Shown: positions 6,652-13,205, numbered from the stretch's first letter. The stretch is DNA of 17,951 nt from Candidatus Gastranaerophilales bacterium (GCA_028694275.1 JAQUTS010000018.1:1-17951); one strand, 5' to 3'. Program-made: numbers and translations. Notes: a model not told the origin generated them from the letters alone.

Positions 6652-6870
6652 TTAATCAAGCTTTAACAAATTTTTAACATCAGAATTTAAAAATTGTGCT
6701 AATTCCAATACCTTGCCCAAAGAAAGATTCAACACGCCGCATTCTATTTTTGAAACATAACTCCAGCTTACATTCATTAATTCCGCAAACTCTTCTTGAG
6801 TATAGCCTTTTGCTATACGTTCATTCTGAATATTTTTACCAATTTTTTTGCATAATTCTTTCTTGTTCAT
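6652..6870 (-). CDS. XRE-family helix-turn-helix regulator
   Basis: A 72-residue single-domain regulator of the Xre/Cro/CI type. The helix-turn-helix is plain: IGKNIQNERIAKGYTQEEFAELMNVSWSYVSKIE, with the turn and recognition helix near residues 25-43, followed by GVLNLSLGKVLELAQFL. There is no effector or dimerisation domain. I use the ATG at 6868-6870; a GTG at 6886-6888 in the same frame would add six residues. Neither has a good ribosome binding site, so expression may be weak or leaderless. It is divergent from the 55-aa gene at 6948, and an inverted repeat between them (6895-6914) is its likely operator. An intrinsic terminator follows at 6543-6578. Confidence 0.88.
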   Translation of the reverse strand: MNKKELCKKIGKNIQNERIAKGYTQEEFAELMNVSWSYVSKIECGVLNLSLGKVLELAQFLNSDVKNLLKLD

Positions 6871-6889
6871 AAAGACAGAATAATTCACC

Positions 6890-6917
6890 TTGACATATAT
6901 GTGTATTCATATATAAT
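6890..6917 (+). promoter_or_regulatory. Perfect sigma-70 promoter for the 55-aa gene
   Basis: TTGACA (6890-6895), a 16-nt spacer and TATAAT (6912-6917) match the consensus at every position. The start site would be near 6924, giving a leader of about 24 nt with GGAG at 6935-6938. This is the best promoter in the window. Confidence 0.85.
6895..6914. promoter_or_regulatory. Likely XRE operator between divergent genes
   Basis: ATATATG (6895-6901) and CATATAT (6908-6914) form an inverted repeat with a 6-nt spacer. It fills the spacer of the plus-strand promoter and overlaps its -10 box. It also covers the region where a weak minus-strand promoter for the XRE gene would lie. A dimeric XRE protein bound here would shut the 55-aa gene and probably its own. 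That is inferred from position and symmetry. Confidence 0.6.
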
Positions 6918-6947
6918 TGAATAAAAAAATAATAGGAGATGTTAAAT

Positions 6948-7115
6948 ATGTCCAAAATAAAAATATTTGAATTATTGCAACAAGATATAAAAGACTTAAA
7001 AAGTCTTTTAAACTACGAAAATTATGGAATAACACAAAAAGAATTAAAAATACAAATGAATGCCATCATAAATAATTTGGAAGATAATTTTCAAGAACTG
7101 ATAAATTTACTTTAA
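6948..7115 (+). CDS. 55-aa helical microprotein of unknown function
   Basis: The ORF starts MSKIKIFELLQQDIKDLKSL and runs 55 codons to TAA. It has GGAG 9 nt before the ATG and a perfect consensus promoter 30 nt upstream of the start. The composition (Leu, Ile, Lys, Asn, Glu) with a heptad-like spacing of Leu/Ile suggests two amphipathic helices separated by a turn near NYENYGIT (residues 22-29). There is no signal peptide, membrane helix or Cys. I recognise no family. It is divergent from the XRE gene, a geometry seen in small regulatory and toxin-antitoxin-like modules, but no toxin is evident. Its stop overlaps the NIF3-like gene's stop by 3 nt. Codons for residues 14-21 also form a 10-bp hairpin. 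Confidence 0.65.
   Translation: MSKIKIFELLQQDIKDLKSLLNYENYGITQKELKIQMNAIINNLEDNFQELINLL
6988..7010. terminator. Hairpin inside the 55-aa gene, possible NIF3 operon terminator
   Basis: TAAAAGACTT (6988-6997) and AAGTCTTTTA (7001-7010) form a perfect 10-bp stem with a 3-nt loop. On the minus strand it lies about 100 nt beyond the NIF3-like stop, and the 3' arm ends in Ts, so it may end that operon's transcript. On the plus strand it could also trim the short 55-aa transcript. The T-runs are short. Confidence 0.4.
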
Positions 7116-7843
7116 ACCATTTCCCAAGGCTCATTCTCTTGAGCTATAACACACTCAAACGGAGCCAAAATTTCTTTAAGCACGGGCAAAATCACCCGCT
7201 CACTCTCAAAATGCCCGACATCAACAACCGCCTTATCCAAAATTTCAATCGCGCTGTGGTATTTCACATCTCCTGTGATAAAAACATCTGCCTCAACAGA
7301 ATTAATAAAATCACTGCCTGAGCCTGAACAAAGTGCAACTTTTTGGACTGTTTCTATTTTGCAAGGGTTAATAAGTTTGACCTTATCGCATTCAATGGTT
7401 TGTTTAACATTTTGGACAAAATCATTAATTCCAATAGAATCAACTTCTCCAAAGCGTACAAATTCTCCATAAACACCGATGTTTTTGAGCCCCAAAAGCT
7501 CTGCCAAACAATCATTTATACCGCCTTTGGTTTTATCAAGATTGGTATGAGCAGAATAAATCTGGATATTATTCTTAATAGCTTCAATTGCAACTTTGTT
7601 ATTAAAAATATCAGAAGAGAGTTTTGTCACTTTGCCAAAAAACAAAGGATGATGAGTAATCACAAGATTACAGCCCATTTTTTTGGCCTGTTCAATCACA
7701 TCAAGTGTCGGAGATAGAGCAAGAAGGATTTTCGTGGCAGTTTTTTGCCCCAAATTAACCTGCCAGCCGGTGTTATCCCAAGCCTCCGCCAAAGCCAAAG
7801 GAGCAAAAGCCTCAATTTTTAAAATAATATCTTTAATTTGCAT
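7112..7843 (-). CDS. NIF3-like dinuclear metal-binding protein (YbgI/YqfO family)
   Basis: A 243-residue NIF3/DUF34 protein. Members form toroidal hexamers with a dinuclear metal site and have been linked to GTP cyclohydrolase-like and metal-related roles, but the substrate is not settled. Metal ligands are visible: His64 and His65 in THHPLFF, Asp103 in HTNLD, and His211 and Glu215 in GHFESE. Length fits the short form without the inserted PII-like domain of YqfO. I prefer the ATG at 7841-7843, which follows AGGCGG closely; the TTG one codon earlier is less likely. It overlaps the end of coaBC by 11 nt, so it is translated with that gene. It converges on the 55-aa gene. Confidence 0.93.
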   Translation of the reverse strand: MQIKDIILKIEAFAPLALAEAWDNTGWQVNLGQKTATKILLALSPTLDVIEQAKKMGCNLVITHHPLFFGKVTKLSSDIFNNKVAIEAIKNNIQIYSAHTNLDKTKGGINDCLAELLGLKNIGVYGEFVRFGEVDSIGINDFVQNVKQTIECDKVKLINPCKIETVQKVALCSGSGSDFINSVEADVFITGDVKYHSAIEILDKAVVDVGHFESERVILPVLKEILAPFECVIAQENEPWEMV

Positions 7844-9014
7844 CAAACACCGCCTTTAAGATTTTTTTCGCTATGTTTTTTTTTGAATCTTTTTCGATTT
7901 TTTGGATATCAAGGTTTTTATCAATGACAAAAACCTCATTCTCATCAGAACCAAATCCGATTGAACTATCAGAAATATCATTTGCCACAATGTAATCGAG
8001 ATTTTTGGCTGTGATTTTTTTCTTGGCATTTTCAATCAAATCCTCACTCTCAGCAGCAAACCCGACAACTATTTGTCCTGATTTTTTACCTGAAGCAATA
8101 GTTGATACTATATCAGGATTTTTAATCAACTCAAGCGTTAAAGACTCGGAATCTTTTTTAATCTTTTGTTCTGAACGCACAACAGGTCGATAATCGGCAA
8201 CAGCAGCAGCCATAATAAGACAATCAGCCCCGTCAAAAGCCCGTGATGCTTCATCAAGCATCTGATTGGCCGATTTGACAACAGTCACTTTATAGGGTCT
8301 TTCAGCCAAAATTGTTGTTACAAGCTCAACATCCGCCCCCATTTGATAAGCTGCATCGGCCAAGGCCAAGCCCATTTTGCCTGAGCTATAATTGCCTATA
8401 TATCTGACAGGATCAAGCTCTTCTTTAGTTCCGCCTGATGTTATCACTATTTTTTTTTTAGCCAAAACCTGTTTTTGCCCCAAAATTTCAACCACTTTGG
8501 CCTCAATTTGTTCAATTTCTGCCATACGCCCATCGCCGTTGTATCCGCAGGCAAGCTCTCCAAAGCCTGGCTCCACGATACTCCAGCCTTGGTTTTGAAG
8601 TGTTTTGATATTTTTTTGAACCAAAGAATTATTCCACATATTTGTATTCATCGCAGGCGCAAAGACTACAGGTTTTGTGCAAGCACAAAGAAGAGAACTC
8701 AAAAGATTATCACAAATCCCATTAGCCACCTTGCCCAAAGTATTGGCTGTTGCGGGTGCAAGTACAAAAACATCCGCCTCATCAACAAGACTGACATGCT
8801 TGATTGAATATTCACCTGATGAAAAAGTATCTGTATAAACCTGATTTTTGCTCAAAGTAGAAAGGGTTGTCTCAGTCACAAATTCTTTTGCATTTTCTGT
8901 CATAACAACTTTAACTTGAGCTCCTTGCTTGATGAAATTTCGCACCAAAGAGCAGATTTTGTAAGCCGCTATGCCGCCTGTTATGCCTATTAAGATTTTT
9001 TTACCTTCAAGCAT
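7833..9014 (-). CDS. coaBC: Bifunctional phosphopantothenoylcysteine synthetase/decarboxylase CoaBC
   Basis: A 393-residue fusion enzyme for two steps of coenzyme A synthesis: CTP-dependent joining of phosphopantothenate with cysteine, then FMN-dependent decarboxylation to phosphopantetheine. The N-terminal CoaC domain (about 1-180) shows GITGGIAAYK, His73 in IKHVSL, PAMNTNMW at 120-127 and the substrate-lid Cys156 in LACGYNGDGRM. The CoaB domain (about 186-393) shows ITSGGTKEELDPVRYI, NYSSGKMG at 208-215, AAAVADYRP at 269-277 and the KNPD/GFAAE segments. Its start overlaps the end of gmk by 8 nt, and NIF3 overlaps its own end, so the three genes are tightly coupled. Confidence 0.97.
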   Translation of the reverse strand: MLEGKKILIGITGGIAAYKICSLVRNFIKQGAQVKVVMTENAKEFVTETTLSTLSKNQVYTDTFSSGEYSIKHVSLVDEADVFVLAPATANTLGKVANGICDNLLSSLLCACTKPVVFAPAMNTNMWNNSLVQKNIKTLQNQGWSIVEPGFGELACGYNGDGRMAEIEQIEAKVVEILGQKQVLAKKKIVITSGGTKEELDPVRYIGNYSSGKMGLALADAAYQMGADVELVTTILAERPYKVTVVKSANQMLDEASRAFDGADCLIMAAAVADYRPVVRSEQKIKKDSESLTLELIKNPDIVSTIASGKKSGQIVVGFAAESEDLIENAKKKITAKNLDYIVANDISDSSIGFGSDENEVFVIDKNLDIQKIEKDSKKNIAKKILKAVFDAN

Positions 9015-9579
9015 TGATGAATCTCTCCTTGTTGATTATATTTTCAAGTTCTTCAATCGATGCATCAAGCCTGTCATTGATAAGTTGATAATTGAAGCGG
9101 TCTTTTTTTGCATATTCGCTGTCAACTATAGCAAGTCTTTTGGCAATCACTTCTGCTGTTTCGGTTCTGCGTCTTTCGAGACGGTCTTTTAGCTCCTCTA
9201 TTGACGGAGGAAGAATAAAAATCAAAACAGCATCGGGACGTTTGCTTTTTATCTGCAAAGCTCCTTGAACTTCGATCTCAACAATAAGATCGTATCCTTG
9301 CTCCAAAACTTCATTTACGACTTTTTCATAAGTGCCGTAATAATTATCCGCAAACTGCGCCCATTCAATAAGTTCATTATTATCTATAAGGGATTGGAAT
9401 TTTTCTTTTGTCAAAAAATGATAATTCACACCGTCTTTTTCACCCGGACGAGGAAATCTTGTTGTAACAGAAACAGAGAGCTTAATATTCTGGTTTCTTT
9501 TCAAAATTTCTGTAACAAGAGTACCCTTGCCAACCCCTGAAGGGCCTGATATAACAAACAATTTACCTTTTTTGTTCAT
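9007..9579 (-). CDS. gmk: Guanylate kinase
   Basis: A 190-residue enzyme that phosphorylates GMP to GDP with ATP. The Walker A loop GPSGVGKGT is at residues 12-20. The GMP-binding region follows (SVSVTTRFPRPGEKDGVNYHFL, about 36-57), then EIEVQGALQI and the lid with RLERRRTE. Length is normal. The start is set by GGGAG just upstream, and a TATAAT lies about 31-36 nt before the ATG. It heads the gmk-coaBC-NIF3 operon. In many bacteria rpoZ follows gmk; it does not here. Confidence 0.96.
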   Translation of the reverse strand: MNKKGKLFVISGPSGVGKGTLVTEILKRNQNIKLSVSVTTRFPRPGEKDGVNYHFLTKEKFQSLIDNNELIEWAQFADNYYGTYEKVVNEVLEQGYDLIVEIEVQGALQIKSKRPDAVLIFILPPSIEELKDRLERRRTETAEVIAKRLAIVDSEYAKKDRFNYQLINDRLDASIEELENIINKERFINA

Positions 9580-9609
9580 TTGACTCCCGCCTGTTAGACT
9601 GTGTCGATA

Positions 9610-9615
9610 ATTATA
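9610..9615 (-). promoter_or_regulatory. Promoter -10 box for the gmk operon
   Basis: A perfect TATAAT on the minus strand at 9610-9615 would start transcription near 9603, giving a leader of about 24 nt that contains the GGGAG site. The matching -35 region near 9633-9638 (TGGATT) is only a half match to consensus. Confidence 0.5.
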
Positions 9616-9649
9616 GTATAGTCAATGATTTAAATCCAGCATAATGTCA

Positions 9650-9698
9650 TATCTGTTCTCTCCCATGCATTTTGGATATCAAGAAATATGAACAGATA
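9650..9698. repeat. 9-bp inverted repeat in the gmk / pseudo-kinase divergent region
   Basis: TATCTGTTC (9650-9658) and GAACAGATA (9690-9698) are a perfect 9-bp inverted pair, 31 bp apart. They lie between the gmk promoter region and the promoter of the kinase-like gene. The arms could be a pair of half sites for a regulator. No protein is suggested by the sequence. Confidence 0.45.
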
Positions 9699-9709
9699 CA
9701 AATTTATTA

Positions 9710-9738
9710 TTTACAAAACAATAAAAAAGTATTATTAT
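9710..9738 (+). promoter_or_regulatory. Promoter for the histidine-kinase-like gene
   Basis: TTTACA (9710-9715), 17 nt, and TATTAT (9733-9738) each match the sigma-70 consensus at five of six positions. The start would be near 9745, with AAAGGGG at 9771-9777 before the ATG. A second TATAAT at 9755-9760 lacks a well-spaced -35. Confidence 0.55.
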
Positions 9739-9781
9739 GATTCTAACTTATAAATATAATTTAAATATTTAAAGGGGAAAA

Positions 9782-10483
9782 ATGGTGGTCTATTCGCAAG
9801 AGAAAAGCTTAAGTCAGAAGGCGACTCACGTAGATTTATTAGAGAGAATGTCTTATGAAGTCAAAGATGCTTTGAATTCCATTATCGGGTTTTCGAAGAT
9901 AGTCAAAAAAACCTGCCAAAATAAAAAACAGCTTGAGCACATCGCCAATATTTTGAACAGCAGCGAAAACCTACTTGTATTCACAAATAATATGAATGAT
10001 GTCTCAAAAGTAATTGATGAAAACTATCAAACGCACAACTACAGTTTTTCACTCAAAAAACTCTTGGAAGAAGTCATAAACTCTTTTAATGTCATAATAA
10101 ACAAGAAAAAAATATGCGTTAAACTCGAAACATCCGAATTAAAAATCAAAAGTGACAATAAAGTAACTTCTCAAATCTTTTACGGACTTTTCAACCACTT
10201 AATAAAAGCAACGCCTCAAAACGGATTCATACAAATAACCACACAAAAAATACAAGACGAAATAATAATAAACATCCACACAGGAATCATTAAGACGGGC
10301 AACAAAAAAAAATATACAGAAATATCAGATATTTTAACTTATGAAAAAAACATCTGCTCTGATATGGACTTGTTTTTAGTCAACAAACTGACACTGTTAA
10401 CCGGTGGCAAAATATCATTCAAAACAGATAAAAACAACTCCTACAAAATCAAAATTTCGCTACCTGAAAATAACAACAAATAG
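9782..10483 (+). CDS. Degenerate histidine-kinase-like protein (pseudokinase)
   Basis: A 233-residue cytoplasmic protein that aligns with the two core domains of a sensor kinase but lacks their key residues. Residues 19-41 (LLERMSYEVKDALNSIIGFSKIV) match the HisKA motif usually read as SHELRTPLNAIIGF, with Tyr25 where the phosphorylated His should be. In the ATPase part, the N-box (YGLFNHLIKATP, 134-145) has Gly and His in place of Asn. The G1 motif DTGxG reads HTGII (166-170), and the G2 GLGL reads MDLF (195-198), while the closing TGGKISF (207-213) is kept. There is no sensor domain or membrane helix, and no adjacent response regulator. It likely cannot bind ATP or phosphorylate normally, and may act by protein contact. 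The ATG follows AAAGGGG. Confidence 0.8.
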   Translation: MVVYSQEKSLSQKATHVDLLERMSYEVKDALNSIIGFSKIVKKTCQNKKQLEHIANILNSSENLLVFTNNMNDVSKVIDENYQTHNYSFSLKKLLEEVINSFNVIINKKKICVKLETSELKIKSDNKVTSQIFYGLFNHLIKATPQNGFIQITTQKIQDEIIINIHTGIIKTGNKKKYTEISDILTYEKNICSDMDLFLVNKLTLLTGGKISFKTDKNNSYKIKISLPENNNK

Positions 10484-10486
10484 CTA

Positions 10487-10515
10487 TTGCTTTTGCAAAA
10501 AATTAGTACTACTAT
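10487..10515 (+). promoter_or_regulatory. Weak promoter candidate for the 52-aa ORF
   Basis: TTGCTT (10487-10492), 17 nt, and TACTAT (10510-10515) give a poor but correctly spaced pair. The 52-aa ORF could equally be transcribed with the kinase-like gene 75 nt upstream. Confidence 0.25.
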
Positions 10516-10558
10516 GCAGATGTACAGTTTTTTCGACTAAAAATAAGAGGATAAATAT

Positions 10559-10717
10559 ATGCTAAACTCATTTGACTTGGATATAGAACAAATAACAAAA
10601 GAATTGCACAACATAACCATTGATGCTCAAAAAACAGCTCTTGAAGAAATTGAGGAAACAGAAAAATTTCCTCAAATCACAAAAGTTTTTCAAGATGTCT
10701 GTAATTCTGTTAAATAA
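10559..10717 (+). CDS. 52-aa acidic hypothetical protein
   Basis: An ORF of 52 codons beginning MLNSFDLDIEQITKEL, with AGAGG 8 nt before the ATG and a clean TAA. The product is acidic and probably helical, with many Glu, Ile, Thr and one Cys near the end (DVCNSVK). There is no signal peptide or membrane segment, and I recognise no family. It follows the pseudo-kinase gene by 75 nt on the same strand and might work with it. It ends 1 nt before the stop of the converging DUF212 gene. Support is the ribosome binding site, plausible codon use and exact fit into the gap; absence of homology evidence keeps this moderate. Confidence 0.55.
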   Translation: MLNSFDLDIEQITKELHNITIDAQKTALEEIEETEKFPQITKVFQDVCNSVK

Positions 10718-10718
10718 A

Positions 10719-11198
10719 TTAAAAACAATGATGAACAAGCATACTTATCAGAATACCCAAAAGAGCTCCAACAAAAACTTCAACAGGTGTGTGACCTAAA
10801 AGTTCGCGCAATCTCTCAGATGCAGGAACGTCATACACATGATCAACAATTTTGTTCAAAGTTGCAGCCATTTTGCCTGCGGCTCTTCTTAAGCCGGCGG
10901 CATCATACATAACAACCAATGCAAACCCCAAAGCTGCGGCAAAAATAGTCGAATTAAAACCTTCTGTCAAACCGGAAGAAGTCGCCAATCCTATTACAAA
11001 AGCACTGTGACTGCTTGGCATTCCGCCTGTTGTCGTGAATATTTTGAAATTAATTGTCTTATGCTGCAAAATATATGTCATAACCTTCAAAGATTGAGCG
11101 ACAATAGCAGCCAAAAAAGCTGATGTTAAAACTTCATAAGCCGGATTGTGAAGACCTACAGAATGCATAGCCTGATGACAAAGTGACGGGTTGTACAT
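10719..11198 (-). CDS. Divergent PAP2 family membrane protein (DUF212)
   Basis: A 159-residue DUF212 protein, related to acid phosphatase / vanadium haloperoxidase (PAP2) enzymes and common in cyanobacteria, plants and some Firmicutes. The hallmark TGGMPSSHSAFV (57-68) carries the PSxH phosphatase motif, and VVMYDAAGLRRAAGKMA (95-111) and ELLGHTPVEVFVGALLGI (132-149) are family signatures. Hydrophobic stretches at about 22-45, 62-77, 82-102 and 138-156 suggest an integral membrane protein. Its ATG overlaps the stop of the prenyl synthase by 1 nt (TAATG), so the two are coupled. This supports an inferred role on a prenyl phosphate or a related lipid phosphate, which is not proven. Confidence 0.92.
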   Translation of the reverse strand: MYNPSLCHQAMHSVGLHNPAYEVLTSAFLAAIVAQSLKVMTYILQHKTINFKIFTTTGGMPSSHSAFVIGLATSSGLTEGFNSTIFAAALGFALVVMYDAAGLRRAAGKMAATLNKIVDHVYDVPASERLRELLGHTPVEVFVGALLGILISMLVHHCF

Positions 11199-12073
11199 TA
11201 TTTTTTAATCCTTTTCTCTATAATATCTAGTATACCTGCTAGAAGCGAAGATTCAAGTCCATTAGCCAAAATTGTCTCTTTTGCCTCTTTGCAAAGTTCT
11301 ATTACCTTGTTTTTTGACTCTTCAAGTCCATATAAAGCAGGGTATGTTTGTTTCTGAACCTTGGCATCTTTGCCTGCTGTTTTGCCAAGTTCTTCTGTTG
11401 TGGCAATAATATCAATAATGTCATCATAAATCTGAAATGCCAGCCCAAAATTCTCGGCATATTTTTGGAGCGCGTCTATTTTTTCTTGCGAAGCCCCTGC
11501 GATTTTTGCCCCACAAAACAGTGATAATTCAAAAAGAGCCGATGTTTTATTTTTGTGAATAAATTCCAAAGTCTCTTCAGAAACAGTTTTCCCTTCTGAT
11601 TCAATATCAACAACTTGACCTGCAATAAGCTTATGCGCCCCTGCCGCCACCAAAAATGCCTCAAGAACTTCGAGTTTGGTACTATCAGAAACCACAGAAG
11701 GCGTTTTGGTTATAATCACCTCTGGCGCAAAGCTTAAAAGAGCATCCCCCGCCAAAACAGCGGTGGCCTCATCAAAAGCCTTGTGATTGGTCGGTCTGCC
11801 GCGGCGAAGATCATCATCATCCATACAAGGAAGATCATCATGAATAAGACTCTGTGCATGAAGCATCTCAATTGCGCACGCTGTCGGGATTGCAGTGTCT
11901 ATATTTCCACCACAAATACGACAAGCCTCAAGCACCATAACAGGACGAAGCCTTTTACCGTCGGCCAAAACACTGTATCGCATAGATTCCCATATTCTCT
12001 CGGGATATTTTACTTCCAAAAATCTATCCAAAGCCTCATTTACAAGCTCTTTATATTTATCAAAATTCTCCAT
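11198..12073 (-). CDS. ispA: Polyprenyl (farnesyl / geranylgeranyl) diphosphate synthase
   Basis: A 291-residue trans-prenyl synthase that elongates DMAPP with isopentenyl units. GKRLRP (39-44), the first Asp-rich motif DDLPCMDDDDLRRGRP (79-94, DDx4D type), and the second motif YDDIIDI (216-222) are all present. Residues before the first motif (HAQSLIH) fit the short-chain type II FPP/GGPP group; the exact product cannot be decided, and the cyanobacterial homologue is called crtE. I set the start at the ATG at 12071-12073, which is 8 nt after GAGGA; the ATG at 12077-12079 lies only 2 nt after it. It overlaps rsgA by 14 nt and is coupled to DUF212. Confidence 0.94.
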   Translation of the reverse strand: MENFDKYKELVNEALDRFLEVKYPERIWESMRYSVLADGKRLRPVMVLEACRICGGNIDTAIPTACAIEMLHAQSLIHDDLPCMDDDDLRRGRPTNHKAFDEATAVLAGDALLSFAPEVIITKTPSVVSDSTKLEVLEAFLVAAGAHKLIAGQVVDIESEGKTVSEETLEFIHKNKTSALFELSLFCGAKIAGASQEKIDALQKYAENFGLAFQIYDDIIDIIATTEELGKTAGKDAKVQKQTYPALYGLEESKNKVIELCKEAKETILANGLESSLLAGILDIIEKRIKK

Positions 12074-13100
12074 CTTCATCTTCCTCTATATCTATATTTG
12101 CAAGGTTTTGACGGGATTTTTTCCTTGAGTCCTCGCGTTTTCTTGAACTTATCTTAGCCAATTTTTTCCCGCCTGAAACTTTTATTTTAGCCTCGGTTTT
12201 CAAACTCATTGAACTCAAAGCTTCTTTTGCGTCAAGGGCCTCTTCAACAAAAGCACAATAGCTCTCATATCTGTATGGCAAAATCTCATCAATATGTGCT
12301 ATAACATTGCAGCCTTCTTCCTCTAAATGCAAACAATCATTGAATTTACAGCCCTTACTGAGCTCAAATATCTCATCAAACAGCATATCAACTTCATCAG
12401 GCAACACCGAATCAAACTTGAGGTTGCTAAACCCGGGGGTATCTGCAACACGGGCTGTTTTGCCGTCTTGAAGGGGGATTTCCATAAGCTCTGTATGACG
12501 CGTTGTATGCGTCCCCCTTGATGTCTTGGAACTTACATGCTTGGTTTTCAGATTAAGCCCGGGCAAAATAGCATTCAAAAGGCTGGATTTGCCGACTCCT
12601 GATTGACCACACAATACACAAATACCTGATGAAAGAACTTCTTCAAGACGTTCAATACCTATATTTTCTTTGGCAGAAGTAAAAATAACTTCATAACCAA
12701 GGGAAGAATAAATTTTTTCTATATGTTCTCTTGCTGAGTCATTGCCACCAAGATCGTCTTTATTTACACAAATCACGGCGTTGACATCATGGAGTTTGGC
12801 AAAAGTTAAATAACGATTGAGTTGAATATAATCAAATTCGGGCTCTTTTAAGGCAGCGACCACAACAACCTTGTCTATATTTGCAATAGCAGGTCTTTGG
12901 ATGGAATTTTTACGAGGCAAAACTTCAACAACAGCACCCTGAAAATGCGTAGCATCAACAGGTTCAATTCTGACAGAATCACCGACCAAAACGGAGACGG
13001 CAGTTTTTTTCAAAAGCTCTCTTAACTTACACTCAAAAAGAACGTTATCAACCTTGACATAATAAAAATCAGAAAATATTTTTGTAACTAAACCTATCAA
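12060..13100 (-). CDS. rsgA: Ribosome small-subunit-dependent GTPase RsgA
   Basis: A circularly permuted GTPase that checks 30S maturation near the decoding centre. An N-terminal OB-fold (about 1-70) is followed by G4 NKDD (113-116), G5 TSA (141-143), G1 GQSGVGKSS (165-173) and G3 DTPG (220-223). The zinc finger has Cys251, Cys256, His258 and Cys264. No in-frame ATG exists near the start; the TTG at 13098-13100 follows AAGGG by 7 nt and gives the usual opening (IGLVTKIFSDFYYV), while a GTG at 13143-13145 would add 15 unconserved residues. Unusual is a tail of about 50 residues after 298: Lys/Arg/Ser-rich, then acidic (IEEDEDGEF). It heads the rsgA-ispA-DUF212 operon. Confidence 0.94.
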   Translation of the reverse strand: MIGLVTKIFSDFYYVKVDNVLFECKLRELLKKTAVSVLVGDSVRIEPVDATHFQGAVVEVLPRKNSIQRPAIANIDKVVVVAALKEPEFDYIQLNRYLTFAKLHDVNAVICVNKDDLGGNDSAREHIEKIYSSLGYEVIFTSAKENIGIERLEEVLSSGICVLCGQSGVGKSSLLNAILPGLNLKTKHVSSKTSRGTHTTRHTELMEIPLQDGKTARVADTPGFSNLKFDSVLPDEVDMLFDEIFELSKGCKFNDCLHLEEEGCNVIAHIDEILPYRYESYCAFVEEALDAKEALSSMSLKTEAKIKVSGGKKLAKISSRKREDSRKKSRQNLANIDIEEDEDGEF

Positions 13101-13179
13101 AATACCGCCCTTGTTAAACACATCATTATGATAACGAATTCGCACTCAAAGAGCAACCCTTTAGGGATTTATTGGCAAT

Positions 13180-13205
13180 AAAAAGACCTTATAGTAATAA
13201 GGTCT
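13180..13205 (-). terminator. Intrinsic-terminator-like hairpin upstream of rsgA
   Basis: AGACCTTAT (13184-13192) and ATAAGGTCT (13197-13205) form a perfect 9-bp stem with a 4-nt loop, followed on the minus strand by five Ts, an A and two more Ts. It stands about 80 nt before the rsgA start, and no minus-strand gene is seen upstream. It may be an attenuator in the rsgA leader, or the end of an unseen minus-strand or antisense RNA. Confidence 0.6.

Noticed and set aside
6948..7115. 55-aa protein as a Spo0E-like phosphatase
   Set aside because: Size and two-helix shape are similar, but the SQELD signature is absent.
6652..7115. XRE/55-aa pair as a classic toxin-antitoxin locus
   Set aside because: Usual pairs are co-directional and include a recognisable toxin such as HigB, RelE or HipA; none is seen. 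Kept only as an unknown module.
7343..7717. 124-codon open frame on the plus strand
   Set aside because: It is antisense to the NIF3-like gene, which has conserved metal ligands; this is a shadow frame.
11783..12157. 124-codon open frame on the plus strand
   Set aside because: It is antisense to the prenyl synthase and the end of rsgA and resembles no protein.
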